NCBI RefSeq assembly: GCF_037120705.1
Contig: NZ_JAWLJU010000002.1
Coordinates: forward strand, 3,198,001 to 3,262,000
Reading direction: 5' to 3'
Source: Pseudoalteromonas sp. UG3-2
GTDB taxonomy: Bacteria; Pseudomonadota; Gammaproteobacteria; Enterobacterales; Alteromonadaceae
DNA: 64,000 bases
The translations under genes and the position numbers were made by a program. The notes beneath the pieces are model-generated. The model had not been told where the DNA came from, made no database searches, and worked only from the letters and a program-made list of their open reading frames with translations. Positions 9,298 through 17,683 of this stretch are shown one piece after another (the first letter of the stretch is position 1; each line of letters begins with the position of its first letter).

Positions 9298-9311
9298 CAA
9301 TTATATTCAAA

Positions 9312-9365
9312 GGGGGTTTTATAAGGACAGCCACCTTTGGGGGTTTTATAAGGACAGCCACCTTT
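9312..9365 (+). repeat. Two exact tandem copies of a 27-base unit
   Basis: Copies lie at 9312-9338 and 9339-9365. Each begins GGGGGTTTTATAAGG and ends with GGACAGCCACCTTT. The identity is complete, so the duplication is recent or maintained. It lies in the gap 9298-9654, which otherwise has no gene I can support. Confidence 0.9.
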
Positions 9366-9576
9366 TACTTTGGTGGATTGGTTGCGTTGTTCTCGTGACG
9401 GGTTTCTACGCCCATCCATGGGCGTTGACTGACTTATCGATGTCGCCTAAAAAAAATAAGTAAAGAAAGGGGTGTTGCTGCAAGTTCGCGGTTTTTAGCT
9501 AACAACTCGGCGGCGGGTATGATAGCAGTATGGGTGGAGGTTAAAGTATGATAAACACAGTAAAAACAAGCTGATG

Positions 9577-9600
9577 GTGTGAGCAAGCCTTTGCTCACAC
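9577..9600 (-). terminator. Inverted repeat downstream of the chemoreceptor gene, possible terminator
   Basis: GTGTGAGCAA and TTGCTCACAC form a ten-base-pair stem with a four-base loop. On the reverse strand it follows the chemoreceptor stop. A short T-run appears only some ten bases after the stem, so termination may be weak. Confidence 0.45.
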
Positions 9601-9611
9601 TTAGGTTCATT

Positions 9612-9651
9612 CTCCTACACCATAACGACTCCTACACCATAACGACTCCTA
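9612..9651 (+). repeat. Tandem 17-base repeat, two copies plus a partial third
   Basis: The unit CTCCTACACCATAACGA occurs at 9612-9628 and 9629-9645, and its first six bases recur at 9646-9651. It lies against the 3' end of the chemoreceptor gene, between the stop and the hairpin. Confidence 0.85.
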
Positions 9652-9654
9652 CAA

Positions 9655-11220
9655 TCACACCTTAAAGCGGCTCACTATTTCATTAAGCTGGTGGCTGGCT
9701 TGGGTTAGTTGTTCACTGGTGTCGTTGAGTGCTTGGGTGGTGTCGAGTGAGTGGTGGGTGGCGTCAGATAGGGCGGCGATACGCTCGTTGACTTCTTGGG
9801 CGGCGAGACTTTGTTCATCGGTTGCTTTGGCGATATGGCTGTTCATATCCGAAATGGCGTCGATAAGGCGTTCAATTTCTAACAGCGCGCTATTGGCTTG
9901 CTCAACTTGGCTAACGGTTTGTGCGGATATTTGCTGACTGGTTTGTACCGCGCTCACTGCTTGTTGCGACTCTCGTTGTAAGCGCTCTATGGTGGTTTGG
10001 ATCTCGTCTGTGCTTTGTTCGGTGCGACTGGCTAGGGTTCTTACTTCGTCGGCGACCACGGCAAAGCCGCGGATGACATCAAGTACCGAGCCGATGTGCT
10101 CGCTTTCTTGTGCTAAGCTGCTGGTGGTACTGCTCACCGATTGAATTTGATCCGATAAGCGCTGAATGGCTGTGATGGTTTCAGCGATGGTTTGTTTGCC
10201 TTGGGCGCTATTGTTTCGGGCATCAGCCGCGGATTGTTCGGCGGTGTTGGCGTTGCTGCTGATTTCTTTTACCTGCATGGTCATCTGTTCAGCAGCAGCG
10301 GCCACTTGGCGGCTGTTGTCGTTTTGCGACTCGATAAAGGCGAGGTTTTCTTCACCCGCAGCGCGAACTTGTTCGGCAAGCGCTTCAACGTGCTTGGCAT
10401 TGTCTGCAACCGTGGCAATCGAGTGGCGCATTTTATTGGTGTAAAGGTTAAAGCTTTTCGCCAGCTCAGTAATTTCGTCTTTGCCGCTTTCATCTAATTG
10501 CCGAGTTAAGTCGCCTTCACCTTCGGCGATATCTCGCATCATTGCTTTGGCGTGTGCAATCGGGGTTATGATGCTTTTGCTGATCATGGCACTAAAGGGA
10601 AACAAGAGTATAATTAACACGGCCATAGTCATAAGTAGCAGGTTACGGATAGTGGCAAACTCGGCTTCAATGGTGTCGAGGTACACCCCCGAGCCGACAA
10701 TCCAGCCCCAAGGTTTGAAGCCTTTCACGTAGGAAATTTTGGCCACTGGTTTATCGGCACCCGGCTTGGGCCACAGGTAAGGTACAAACCCTGCGCCAGC
10801 TTTATTGACCACTGCAACCATAGCAACAAACAAGCGTTTGCCAGAGGGGTCTTTTGACTGACTGAGATCTTTGCCGTTGAGCTCTGGCTTAAACGGGTGC
10901 ATCACCATGGCTGGCTGGTAATCGTTGATCCAAAAGTAGTTGTTGTCTTCGTAGCGCAGTGCCGAAACGGCATCTAGGGCTTCTGCTTTGGCCTCTGATT
11001 GTGACAGTTCACCACTTGTAAAGCGTTGATGATGATAAGCAATTAAGCTATGGGCATTTTCCACTAGGCTCTGAGTTTTATTGTATTGCTGCTGTTCCAG
11101 TGCATTGTACTGTTGTGACAAGCTGACAATGCTTTGCAATAGCACGCCGATAATGACCACACCGATGAGCAAGGCAAGGCGCTGGAAGATAGTTAGTTGG
11201 CGAAAAAACTGCTGAGGCAT
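9655..11220 (-). CDS. Methyl-accepting chemotaxis protein with Cache sensor, lacking the signalling hairpin tip
   Basis: A 521-residue inner-membrane chemoreceptor. It has an N-terminal helix (residues about 12-30), a periplasmic Cache-type domain (NNYFWINDYQPAMVMHPFKP and GWIVGSGVYLDT), a second helix near residues 190-210, a HAMP segment, and a long coiled-coil signalling domain. In the normal family the most conserved part, the hairpin tip that contacts CheA and CheW, lies between DVIRG and FAVVADEV. Here residues 381-388 read VIRGFAVV with nothing between, an in-frame loss of about 25 residues. The flanking helices and methylation regions remain. A DNA deletion between two CGCGGC-like copies could explain it. 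The product probably cannot signal normally. Confidence 0.9.
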   Translation of the reverse strand: MPQQFFRQLTIFQRLALLIGVVIIGVLLQSIVSLSQQYNALEQQQYNKTQSLVENAHSLIAYHHQRFTSGELSQSEAKAEALDAVSALRYEDNNYFWINDYQPAMVMHPFKPELNGKDLSQSKDPSGKRLFVAMVAVVNKAGAGFVPYLWPKPGADKPVAKISYVKGFKPWGWIVGSGVYLDTIEAEFATIRNLLLMTMAVLIILLFPFSAMISKSIITPIAHAKAMMRDIAEGEGDLTRQLDESGKDEITELAKSFNLYTNKMRHSIATVADNAKHVEALAEQVRAAGEENLAFIESQNDNSRQVAAAAEQMTMQVKEISSNANTAEQSAADARNNSAQGKQTIAETITAIQRLSDQIQSVSSTTSSLAQESEHIGSVLDVIRGFAVVADEVRTLASRTEQSTDEIQTTIERLQRESQQAVSAVQTSQQISAQTVSQVEQANSALLEIERLIDAISDMNSHIAKATDEQSLAAQEVNERIAALSDATHHSLDTTQALNDTSEQLTQASHQLNEIVSRFKV

Positions 11221-11383
11221 AATGCTGTCCTTAAGTCTGATAAATGCAAAAGCGCTTAATGCTTATTGTTTTAGCCTAGCGGCTGTTGGATTGGTATAGA
11301 TTGAGCTAGAACAATAAGCTGAGTTTTTCTTATGCACTCAGTAAAAACAATTAGACCTAAGGCGTAGTAGGCGGAGCAGGAAA

Positions 11384-11412
11384 GTCACCCAACTCACTTC
11401 AAGCTGGGTGAC
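11384..11412 (-). terminator. Hairpin downstream of dipeptidyl peptidase IV
   Basis: GTCACCCA and TGGGTGAC pair around a short loop, ten bases past the stop on the reverse strand. The T-run after it is short, so efficiency is uncertain. The rest of the gap 11221-11383 shows no gene. Confidence 0.45.
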
Positions 11413-11422
11413 AAAGGGGGAG

Positions 11423-13654
11423 TTAATCGGCTTTTACGTTAAAGTGACGATTAAAGAAGTCAGTAATGGTTTGATGCAGGTGCGTTTGCACTTTTTTACC
11501 GCGTAAGCTGTGCTTAGAGCCTGGGTAAGTCATCATTTCAAATGGCTTAACTTGGTCTTGCAGTTGTTTAAATAGCTTAGTGGCATGAGTGAATAACACG
11601 TTGTCATCGGCCATGCCATGGTAAATAAGCAGTGGGCCTTTTAAGCCGTCAGCATAAGGGAATACCGCGCTTTGCTCATAGCCTTTGGCGTTGGTGTTAG
11701 GGTGACCTAGGTAGCGTTCAGTGTAGTGGGTGTCATACAAAGCCCAGTCGGTCACCGGTGCACCCGACACGCCAGCGGTAAAGTAATCGCCAGCTTTAAA
11801 CATGGTCATCAGTGCCATGTAGCCACCATAACTATGACCGTAAATACCAATGCGCTCAGGGTCGACGTAATCCAAGGTGCGTAAGAATTCTACGCCTTTA
11901 ATTTGATCCGCCACTTCCACTTCACCTAAGTGCTTATAAATTGGGTCTTCAAACTGTTTACCACGATTGTAAGAGCCACGGTTATCAAGTTGGAAGATCA
12001 CATAGCCTTGCTGGGCAAGATATTGGAAGTAAAGGTTTTTACTGCGCCAGCTATTGGTGACGCGTTGGGCGTGAGGGCCACCATAGACGTTCACAATCAC
12101 TGGGTACTTTTTATCTTGCTCAAGATTTGCAGGTTTGAACAAGCGATAATACATAGTTTGACCGTCTTCGGCTTTTAGCGTGCCATATTCTGGAGTTACT
12201 AAATCAGGCAAGTAAGGCGTAAGTGGGTGGTCGCTGTCTAGCTGGTTTTGCTCCAGCCAAGTAACGAACTCTCCATTTACTTTGCGCAGAGCAACGCTTG
12301 GTGGCCGGTTTACCGAAGAACTCTTGTCGATAAAGGTGCGGTTGTCCTCAGCCATCACCACTTTGTGGTAGCTGCCTTTTGCGGTAATACGCTCGACTTT
12401 GCCTGCTTTAAACAGTGGCGCGCTGTAAAGGTGGCTTTCTAGTGGCGTATCTTTACGGCCAGAGAAGTACACTAGGCCTTTCTTTTCATCCACGCCTTCA
12501 AGGCTTTCAACAATCCAGTCGCCTTGGGTAATTTGGCGTACCAGCTGGCCGTTGGTTCTGTATAGATAAAGGTGTTTAAAGCCGTCGCGCTCTGACGCCC
12601 AGACAAAGTGTTTTTTATCTTTTAGGAACTTCAAGTCAAAATGCAGATTAATCCAGGTGTCGCTGGTTTCTGTCAGTGCCACTTGCTGGCTCTTATCTAC
12701 GGTGTTGTAAAAGCGCAGTTCCAGTTTTTGTTGCGAGCGGTTTTGCCATTGGTATGACAAGGTTTTGTTATCTTTTAACCAGTTGGCACGAGCAATATAA
12801 ATGTCTTTGTCTGCGCCTAAATCAATCCAGTCAACTTGTTGGTTGTTGAGCTTAACCACACCCAGTTCAATTTCAACATTGTCGGTGCCGGTGTAAGGGT
12901 AGCGCTGGTTAAACAGCTTAACCTCTTCGGCGTAAATTTCATTACGAATGGCTTCTTCTACTGGGCTTTCGTCAATGCGGGTAAAGGCGATTTGTTGCTC
13001 ATCCCCAGACCACCAATAGCCAGTCATACGGCTCATTTCTTCTTGCGCGACAAATTCCGCCATGCCATTTTTGATGGTGCCACCGCCATCTTTAGTCAGC
13101 TGAATTTCTTTGCCGGAGCTGAGCTCAATGGCATAAAGGTTTTGCTCACGAATAAACGACACAAAGTTGCCTTTGGGCGAAAAGCGCGCGTCGGTTTCGA
13201 AGGCCTCGGTGTCAGTCAGCTTTTTGCTGTTACCCGAAGCCACTTGGTAATAGTACAAATCGCCATTCAGAGGAAAGAGCAGGGCTTTACCGTCTTTTGA
13301 CCATTTATACTCTAAAATACCACGGCCAAAAATACGCTGGCGTTCACGGCGGGCTTTTTCTTCGTCGGAAAGGTTTTCTGGCCCCGAAAAAAGCTCAGCA
13401 GAATCCACCAACAAGCGGTTGCTGTTGTCTTTTAAATTGTATTCCCACAGGTCGTAGCGGTTGTAGTCTTCTTTCTTACCCTGCAGGTAAGTGACTCGAG
13501 AGCCATCTGGAGAAAACTTCAGGTTAGTGGGGGCTTTGCCAGAAAGGGATGGATCATCAAAAAGTCGCTCTAACGTTAGCGGCTCTGCACTGACTGTGAC
13601 AGATGCGAGGGCTAACGGAAGGGCAAGCGTGTAATGTTTAATACGAGAGTGCAC
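11423..13654 (-). CDS. Dipeptidyl peptidase IV (S9B family), exported
   Basis: A 743-residue serine peptidase that removes Xaa-Pro dipeptides from peptide N-termini. A signal peptide (residues 1 to about 23, ending VTVSA) sends it to the periplasm or outside. An N-terminal beta-propeller contains the MAEFVAQEEMSRMTGYWWS region, whose glutamate pair binds the substrate N-terminus. The C-terminal alpha/beta-hydrolase domain has the nucleophile in GHSYGGYMA (Ser608), Asp683 in MADDNVLF, and His715 in SKHSLRG. The D-H spacing of 32 equals that of mammalian DPP IV. It fits a protein-degrading marine lifestyle and stands alone, followed by a hairpin. Confidence 0.93.
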   Translation of the reverse strand: MHSRIKHYTLALPLALASVTVSAEPLTLERLFDDPSLSGKAPTNLKFSPDGSRVTYLQGKKEDYNRYDLWEYNLKDNSNRLLVDSAELFSGPENLSDEEKARRERQRIFGRGILEYKWSKDGKALLFPLNGDLYYYQVASGNSKKLTDTEAFETDARFSPKGNFVSFIREQNLYAIELSSGKEIQLTKDGGGTIKNGMAEFVAQEEMSRMTGYWWSGDEQQIAFTRIDESPVEEAIRNEIYAEEVKLFNQRYPYTGTDNVEIELGVVKLNNQQVDWIDLGADKDIYIARANWLKDNKTLSYQWQNRSQQKLELRFYNTVDKSQQVALTETSDTWINLHFDLKFLKDKKHFVWASERDGFKHLYLYRTNGQLVRQITQGDWIVESLEGVDEKKGLVYFSGRKDTPLESHLYSAPLFKAGKVERITAKGSYHKVVMAEDNRTFIDKSSSVNRPPSVALRKVNGEFVTWLEQNQLDSDHPLTPYLPDLVTPEYGTLKAEDGQTMYYRLFKPANLEQDKKYPVIVNVYGGPHAQRVTNSWRSKNLYFQYLAQQGYVIFQLDNRGSYNRGKQFEDPIYKHLGEVEVADQIKGVEFLRTLDYVDPERIGIYGHSYGGYMALMTMFKAGDYFTAGVSGAPVTDWALYDTHYTERYLGHPNTNAKGYEQSAVFPYADGLKGPLLIYHGMADDNVLFTHATKLFKQLQDQVKPFEMMTYPGSKHSLRGKKVQTHLHQTITDFFNRHFNVKAD

Positions 13655-13765
13655 GGTGCCACCTTGTTCTTTTTTTAAAGTTACTTGGAATGGTAATGAA
13701 GCCGCTTTGCAATAGCAACAAATTGGGATAGAGTGCCCCGAAGAAAAGACTTAAGGAGTGGTACT

Positions 13766-14164
13766 ATGGCCTATCAATTAGCCCCACAACTACAGCAAGA
13801 CTGCATTATCATCGCAAACTGGTCGTTGTGTGATGTTTTACTGATGAACGACGCACAATATCCTTGGTTTATTTTAGTGCCCAGGGTCGCTCAGGCAAAA
13901 GAAATCATCGACCTCAGTGATGAGCAGCAACAGCAGTTTTGGCAAGAATCAGCTAAGTTAAGCAAACTGTTACAAGACACCTTTAACCCCGACAAGCTCA
14001 ATGTCGCCGCATTAGGGAACATGGTTCCGCAATTACATGTGCATCATATTGCCCGCTTTAAAAGCGATCCAGCTTGGCCTAAACCGGTATGGGGGCTATT
14101 ACCAGCACAGCCTTACACCAGCGAGCAAATAGCGCAACTTAAATTGAGTTTTGAGCAGCAGTAA
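13766..14164 (+). CDS. HIT-domain protein with a QxHxH triad
   Basis: A 132-residue nucleotide-binding protein of the histidine triad superfamily. I start it at ATG 13766, which has AAGGAG eight bases upstream. The motif reads VPQLHVHHIARF: aligned with the usual HxHxH, the first histidine is glutamine, while the middle catalytic position (His91) and the third (His93) are kept. LNVAALGNMVPQLHVHHIAR and the C-terminal PAWPKPVWG pattern match a HIT subgroup I associate with gammaproteobacteria. The substrate is unknown; a dinucleoside polyphosphate or AMP conjugate is likely. It is a single gene between convergent or divergent neighbours. Confidence 0.85.
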   Translation: MAYQLAPQLQQDCIIIANWSLCDVLLMNDAQYPWFILVPRVAQAKEIIDLSDEQQQQFWQESAKLSKLLQDTFNPDKLNVAALGNMVPQLHVHHIARFKSDPAWPKPVWGLLPAQPYTSEQIAQLKLSFEQQ

Positions 14165-14288
14165 TTACCATAGCTGTTGCGCTTATTTCAGTTGCTTTTG
14201 CGGGCAGCTCTGTAAATTAGCGCAAAACCACAGTCACAGGTGAAACACCCCAATAGTGGATGATACAAAAATAAAGGAGTGTATTAAG

Positions 14289-14570
14289 ATGAAAAAAGTC
14301 ATTATTCCCGTATTGGCTACTTTATTCGTCGTTGGATGTGAAGCAACCACAGCGGAGCTTTATCAAAAGGACCGTAAGCCAGAAGAGAGAACCGAATACA
14401 GCGGTATAGAAGGGTTAACACAGCAGCAAAAAGATCAAAACTACTTGATGCGAAAAGAGCTACAAGATAAATGCGACAATGCCAAAGTGAATTTAGCGAT
14501 TGCGAAATCAGAAGGCCAAACGCAAGCCATTGAGCAGCATCAAGAAGAAGTAAAAGACTACTGTATTTAA
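14289..14570 (+). CDS. Small lipoprotein, unknown
   Basis: A 93-residue protein. The start at ATG 14289, with AAGGAG at 14274-14279, gives a clean lipoprotein signal (MKKVIIPVLATLFVVGC) with the lipidated cysteine at residue 17. The mature chain is charged and helix-prone, rich in glutamine, glutamate and lysine, with two later cysteines that could pair. I recognise no family. Outer-membrane anchoring is inferred only from the lipobox. Confidence 0.7.
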   Translation: MKKVIIPVLATLFVVGCEATTAELYQKDRKPEERTEYSGIEGLTQQQKDQNYLMRKELQDKCDNAKVNLAIAKSEGQTQAIEQHQEEVKDYCI

Positions 14571-14597
14571 TACTCGCTTTTAGCAAGCTAAAAAGAG

Positions 14598-14632
14598 ATG
14601 CCACAGTGTTGCAACAAGCAACATTGTGGCAT
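14598..14632 (-). terminator. Rho-independent terminator of the M49-like peptidase gene
   Basis: A 15-base-pair stem (ATGCCACAGTGTTGC with GCAACATTGTGGCAT, one G-T pair) and a five-base loop. On the reverse strand it is followed by TCTTTTT, directly after the peptidase stop. Confidence 0.8.
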
Positions 14633-14644
14633 GGTGGTTTGCGG

Positions 14645-16339
14645 TTACTTAAGTCCTAGTACCTGCTTACCTTGCTTAAAGGTTACATCAACCGGAATAT
14701 TGGCTTTAGAAAGCTTATCCAAGTCTTTTTGCAGCTCTTCTTTAATGTCACCGTGGGTCGCAATAAGCTGGTCAACTTTTTGATAGTCGCCATCTCCTTG
14801 CAGGGTGAGAATTAAGTTCGACAACTTCTCCATGGCAACCGCCATTTTGTCCATATTCACTTGATATAAGCCTTCGGCGTTTTTCGAGAACGCGCCTTCG
14901 TCTTTAAAGAAGTTAAAGCGGATCATATTGGCTTTACCGTGAGCGCTTGAGGCACCAAAGCGAACAGAGCGGAAAATACCAGCCATAAAGGTAACGTAGT
15001 AGTCTTCTAATGTGCCTTCCGTGATCTCACCTTTTTTCAGCAATTGCTCAACCATGTAAAGGCCAAGAATATCGGCTTTGCCTTCCTCGATGGCACTGGC
15101 ATGCTCTTGCAAAGATTGGCGCACAGTGCCTTTGCCAGTGATGGTGTTTTTAATCCCCAAACCGTGTGCCACTTCGTGGAACATGGTGTTAGCAAAGAAG
15201 GCATCAAAGGTAATGTGCTTACGCTGCTCTGGCACTATAAGCTGCTCTGAAATAGGCACTAAGATTTTATCGAATTTAGCGCGCATGGCGTTTTTCAGTT
15301 GTAAGCGACGGGTGCCTTTTTCCAACTGCACTTGCTCATCGTTAGGCAGGTTAATGGCAATGGTTTTGCTGCCGGCATTGGAGTGGCCAGCGTAATAGAT
15401 AACGTCGTATGCGTTTAAGTCGGCATCAGAGCCTGGCACTTCTTGCTTATATTCGTCGGCCACTGGCAAGCCCTGTTGCAGCTCAGGCAAAAAAGCGGCG
15501 AATTTAGCTAAGCGTTCGCTCCACGCCATGTCTTTAACCAAGACATAAGACTCAAACGCAGCACGATAGCCAAATAACTGATCTTCATACGTTTCAATTG
15601 GACCAATCACTACATCGATGGGGTTATTTTTCATGTCCATCCAAGCAAAATCAGACGTTTGGTAGCTGTTATTCACTAGGGCGTCGGCGCGTAAGTTCAA
15701 GTAGTTGGCAAACTCTTTGTCTTTGGCCAGCTGACTTGCCTCGCGTAATAGCTTGGCCGCTTGCCCAAGTTCTGTTTTATAGGCAGTCGAGTAAGGGATG
15801 CTGTATAGCTCACCTTGTTCATCGCGGCGAATAAGAGAATATAAGCCTTGCTTATCTTTAACGTCGGCTTGGTTCAGCTCTTCTTTGCTGATATCTGCAG
15901 GATAAAACTGTGCGCCCATGGGCTTTTCAGAAAACTCAGATAAGAACGCTTGGTCGCCATTGAGACGGTCCCATGGGCCATAATTAATATCGGCGAATTG
16001 ACGAACTTTGTCATCGTTAATGTTATTCAAAAACGCGGCTTTATTGTCGCCAAATGCTTGCTGCCAAAACAGGTCATCCATTATGACTGAAGCATCTATC
16101 AGCAGGCTCAGCATTTTTTTCTGATTGTCGCTTAAATGGCTTAAGTCGGTTTTTAGGGTCACCTGAGTGTAAATATCTAGGCGGTCACGGTCAGCGTTAA
16201 CAAGCTGGTAGCCACTATCAGCCGTTGCCGACTGCTCTGCGGCGGTTTGTGTGGAGTTTTGCTGTTGTGGCTCTGAGCAGCCAAATAATGTCAAACTTGT
16301 TGCCAATGCAACGGCAGCTGAAATCTTAGAGTGTTTCAT
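14645..16339 (-). CDS. M49-like (dipeptidyl-peptidase III-related) metallopeptidase lipoprotein
   Basis: A 564-residue protein with a lipoprotein signal (lipobox LFGC, about residues 18-21), so it is membrane-anchored outside the cytoplasm. The zinc-site motif is HEVAHG, with His388, Glu389 and His392. A second acidic motif, EEGKAD, with Glu418/Glu419, follows about 26 residues later. This arrangement resembles the M49 family, though M49 enzymes proper have a longer HExxxH spacing; here it is HExxH, as in other zincins. It could cleave short peptides in the periplasm, together with the nearby DPP IV. The exact family is uncertain; metallopeptidase activity is well supported by the motif. Confidence 0.7.
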   Translation of the reverse strand: MKHSKISAAVALATSLTLFGCSEPQQQNSTQTAAEQSATADSGYQLVNADRDRLDIYTQVTLKTDLSHLSDNQKKMLSLLIDASVIMDDLFWQQAFGDNKAAFLNNINDDKVRQFADINYGPWDRLNGDQAFLSEFSEKPMGAQFYPADISKEELNQADVKDKQGLYSLIRRDEQGELYSIPYSTAYKTELGQAAKLLREASQLAKDKEFANYLNLRADALVNNSYQTSDFAWMDMKNNPIDVVIGPIETYEDQLFGYRAAFESYVLVKDMAWSERLAKFAAFLPELQQGLPVADEYKQEVPGSDADLNAYDVIYYAGHSNAGSKTIAINLPNDEQVQLEKGTRRLQLKNAMRAKFDKILVPISEQLIVPEQRKHITFDAFFANTMFHEVAHGLGIKNTITGKGTVRQSLQEHASAIEEGKADILGLYMVEQLLKKGEITEGTLEDYYVTFMAGIFRSVRFGASSAHGKANMIRFNFFKDEGAFSKNAEGLYQVNMDKMAVAMEKLSNLILTLQGDGDYQKVDQLIATHGDIKEELQKDLDKLSKANIPVDVTFKQGKQVLGLK

Positions 16340-16694
16340 TGTGCTCCCTTATATTTTCTTCATATTGTTCGTAGTGGCTTCAACTTTACACCAATTTCTC
16401 GATTTAATCGCCCCCTTGCTATTGATGCAGAGTATTTCACTCTTTGCAATGCAATGTGCACTCGGCTCATGCTATTTTATGGCGATAACTCAAACCAGTA
16501 GTGAAAAGAGTTTACTTTTTTGTCTGCAGGTTTATTTTGATTATTTCAGGTAAAGAAATAATGGATTATTTTCTGTGTTTTTCTTAACTTTATCTGAAAG
16601 TTAGACAATACTTAGGGCGTCTAGGTAAAAATTCGTAACAGCTATCCAAAGTATCGCGTTGCAGAACGAATAGATTGATAAGGGACCGTGATTC
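16340..16694. other. 355-base intergenic region between divergent genes
   Basis: This A+T-rich stretch separates the reverse-strand peptidase lipoprotein from the forward HDOD gene and must hold both promoters. A weak ribosome site (AAGGGA, 16680-16685) precedes the HDOD ATG. I see no convincing small gene, RNA or repeat. Frames across it have no ribosome site or protein-like composition. Confidence 0.5.
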
Positions 16695-17534
16695 ATGTCT
16701 ACAGAAAATGCACTACTGACAATTTTAACCGACAGGATAAATAACGATACGTTAGTGTTACCGACGCTACCCGAAATCGCGGTAAAAGTAAGGCAAGCAG
16801 CCGACGACCCAGATATAAACTTGATGCAAATGGCGGACGTTATCTCACACGATCCGGCACTGGCTGCACGTATGATTAAAGTGGCCAATAGTGCGTTTTT
16901 AGGTCGCTCGGTCAAAGTGAATACCTTAAACCAGGCAGTCACCCGCATTGGCTTGCGACAAATTAAAAACATTGCCACAGCCATGGCAATGGAACAGCTG
17001 TTTGTTTCAAATAATAAATTAATTAAAACGTATATGGATAAAGCGTGGCAAAAGACCTTAAAAGTGGCTTGCCAGGCTATCACTACCATGGAGTTTTATT
17101 TACGCGAAAACAAACACACCTCGTTAAACCGCGACACCATTACCTTGGCTTCTTTGGTGTTTAATATTGGTGTGCTCCCGATTCTGACCGAAGCCGAGCG
17201 TCACCCAGAAGTTTTTGCTAACCCCAGCTTTTTAGCTCATGCCATCCAAAAGCTCGGAGGCAAAATAGGCGGCACCATAATGCGCGAATGGGAATTCACC
17301 GACGAATTTATCGAGGTAGCAGAGTGCTGGGCCAACCCGAACTTCAAGCCTGAACAAGTGTGTTATGTCGACTTTATTCGCGTGGGCGCCATTGTCGAGG
17401 GCATACTGCAAGTGTCCGATAAAACGGCAGCATTAAAGTTGTATCAAGATAAGGGCGTGATCAGAGAAGTGAGCGTATTTGCCGACGATGATTATTTGGC
17501 GGTATTAGAAGACGTTAAATCTATGTTTGCGTAA
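16695..17534 (+). CDS. HDOD domain protein
   Basis: A 279-residue cytoplasmic protein made almost wholly of one HDOD domain, a helical HD-related fold without the metal-binding HD pair. The opening LPTLPEIAVKVRQAADDPDI, then ISHDPALAARMIKVANSAFL and AVTRIGLRQIKNIATAMAME, are typical. Such proteins act in signalling, often with cyclic-di-GMP or two-component pathways, but the mechanism is mostly unknown. No receiver or GGDEF domain is attached. It stands alone with a hairpin after the stop. Confidence 0.88.
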   Translation: MSTENALLTILTDRINNDTLVLPTLPEIAVKVRQAADDPDINLMQMADVISHDPALAARMIKVANSAFLGRSVKVNTLNQAVTRIGLRQIKNIATAMAMEQLFVSNNKLIKTYMDKAWQKTLKVACQAITTMEFYLRENKHTSLNRDTITLASLVFNIGVLPILTEAERHPEVFANPSFLAHAIQKLGGKIGGTIMREWEFTDEFIEVAECWANPNFKPEQVCYVDFIRVGAIVEGILQVSDKTAALKLYQDKGVIREVSVFADDDYLAVLEDVKSMFA

Positions 17535-17627
17535 CCGCTAATGTCGTGAAGTGACTTACCAGTAAGGCCCACTGTTGAGGAAGTGCTGTTTGAAATTTGT
17601 TCGAGCGTGCTGAGCTAACTGAGGCTT

Positions 17628-17656
17628 ACAGCGGTTTTAAATACAAAAACCGCTGT
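17628..17656. terminator. Hairpin between HDOD gene and rdgC
   Basis: ACAGCGGTTTT and AAAACCGCTGT pair around a short A/T-rich loop, between converging genes. There is no long T-run after the stem on either strand, so its strength is uncertain. Confidence 0.5.
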
Positions 17657-17683
17657 GAGTTGTTAGCACCACTGCAAATGCTG

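Noticed and set aside
9245..9463. A 72-codon frame overlapping the small membrane gene and running through the 27-base repeats.
   Set aside because: It starts inside another gene and its middle is only the translated repeat (the same FYKDSHL segment twice), so it is a by-product of the duplication.
16251..16553. A hydrophobic 100-codon forward frame over the start of the M49-like gene.
   Set aside because: It overlaps a well-supported gene antisense, has no ribosome site, and its composition is that of a reversed signal peptide and intergenic A/T-rich DNA.
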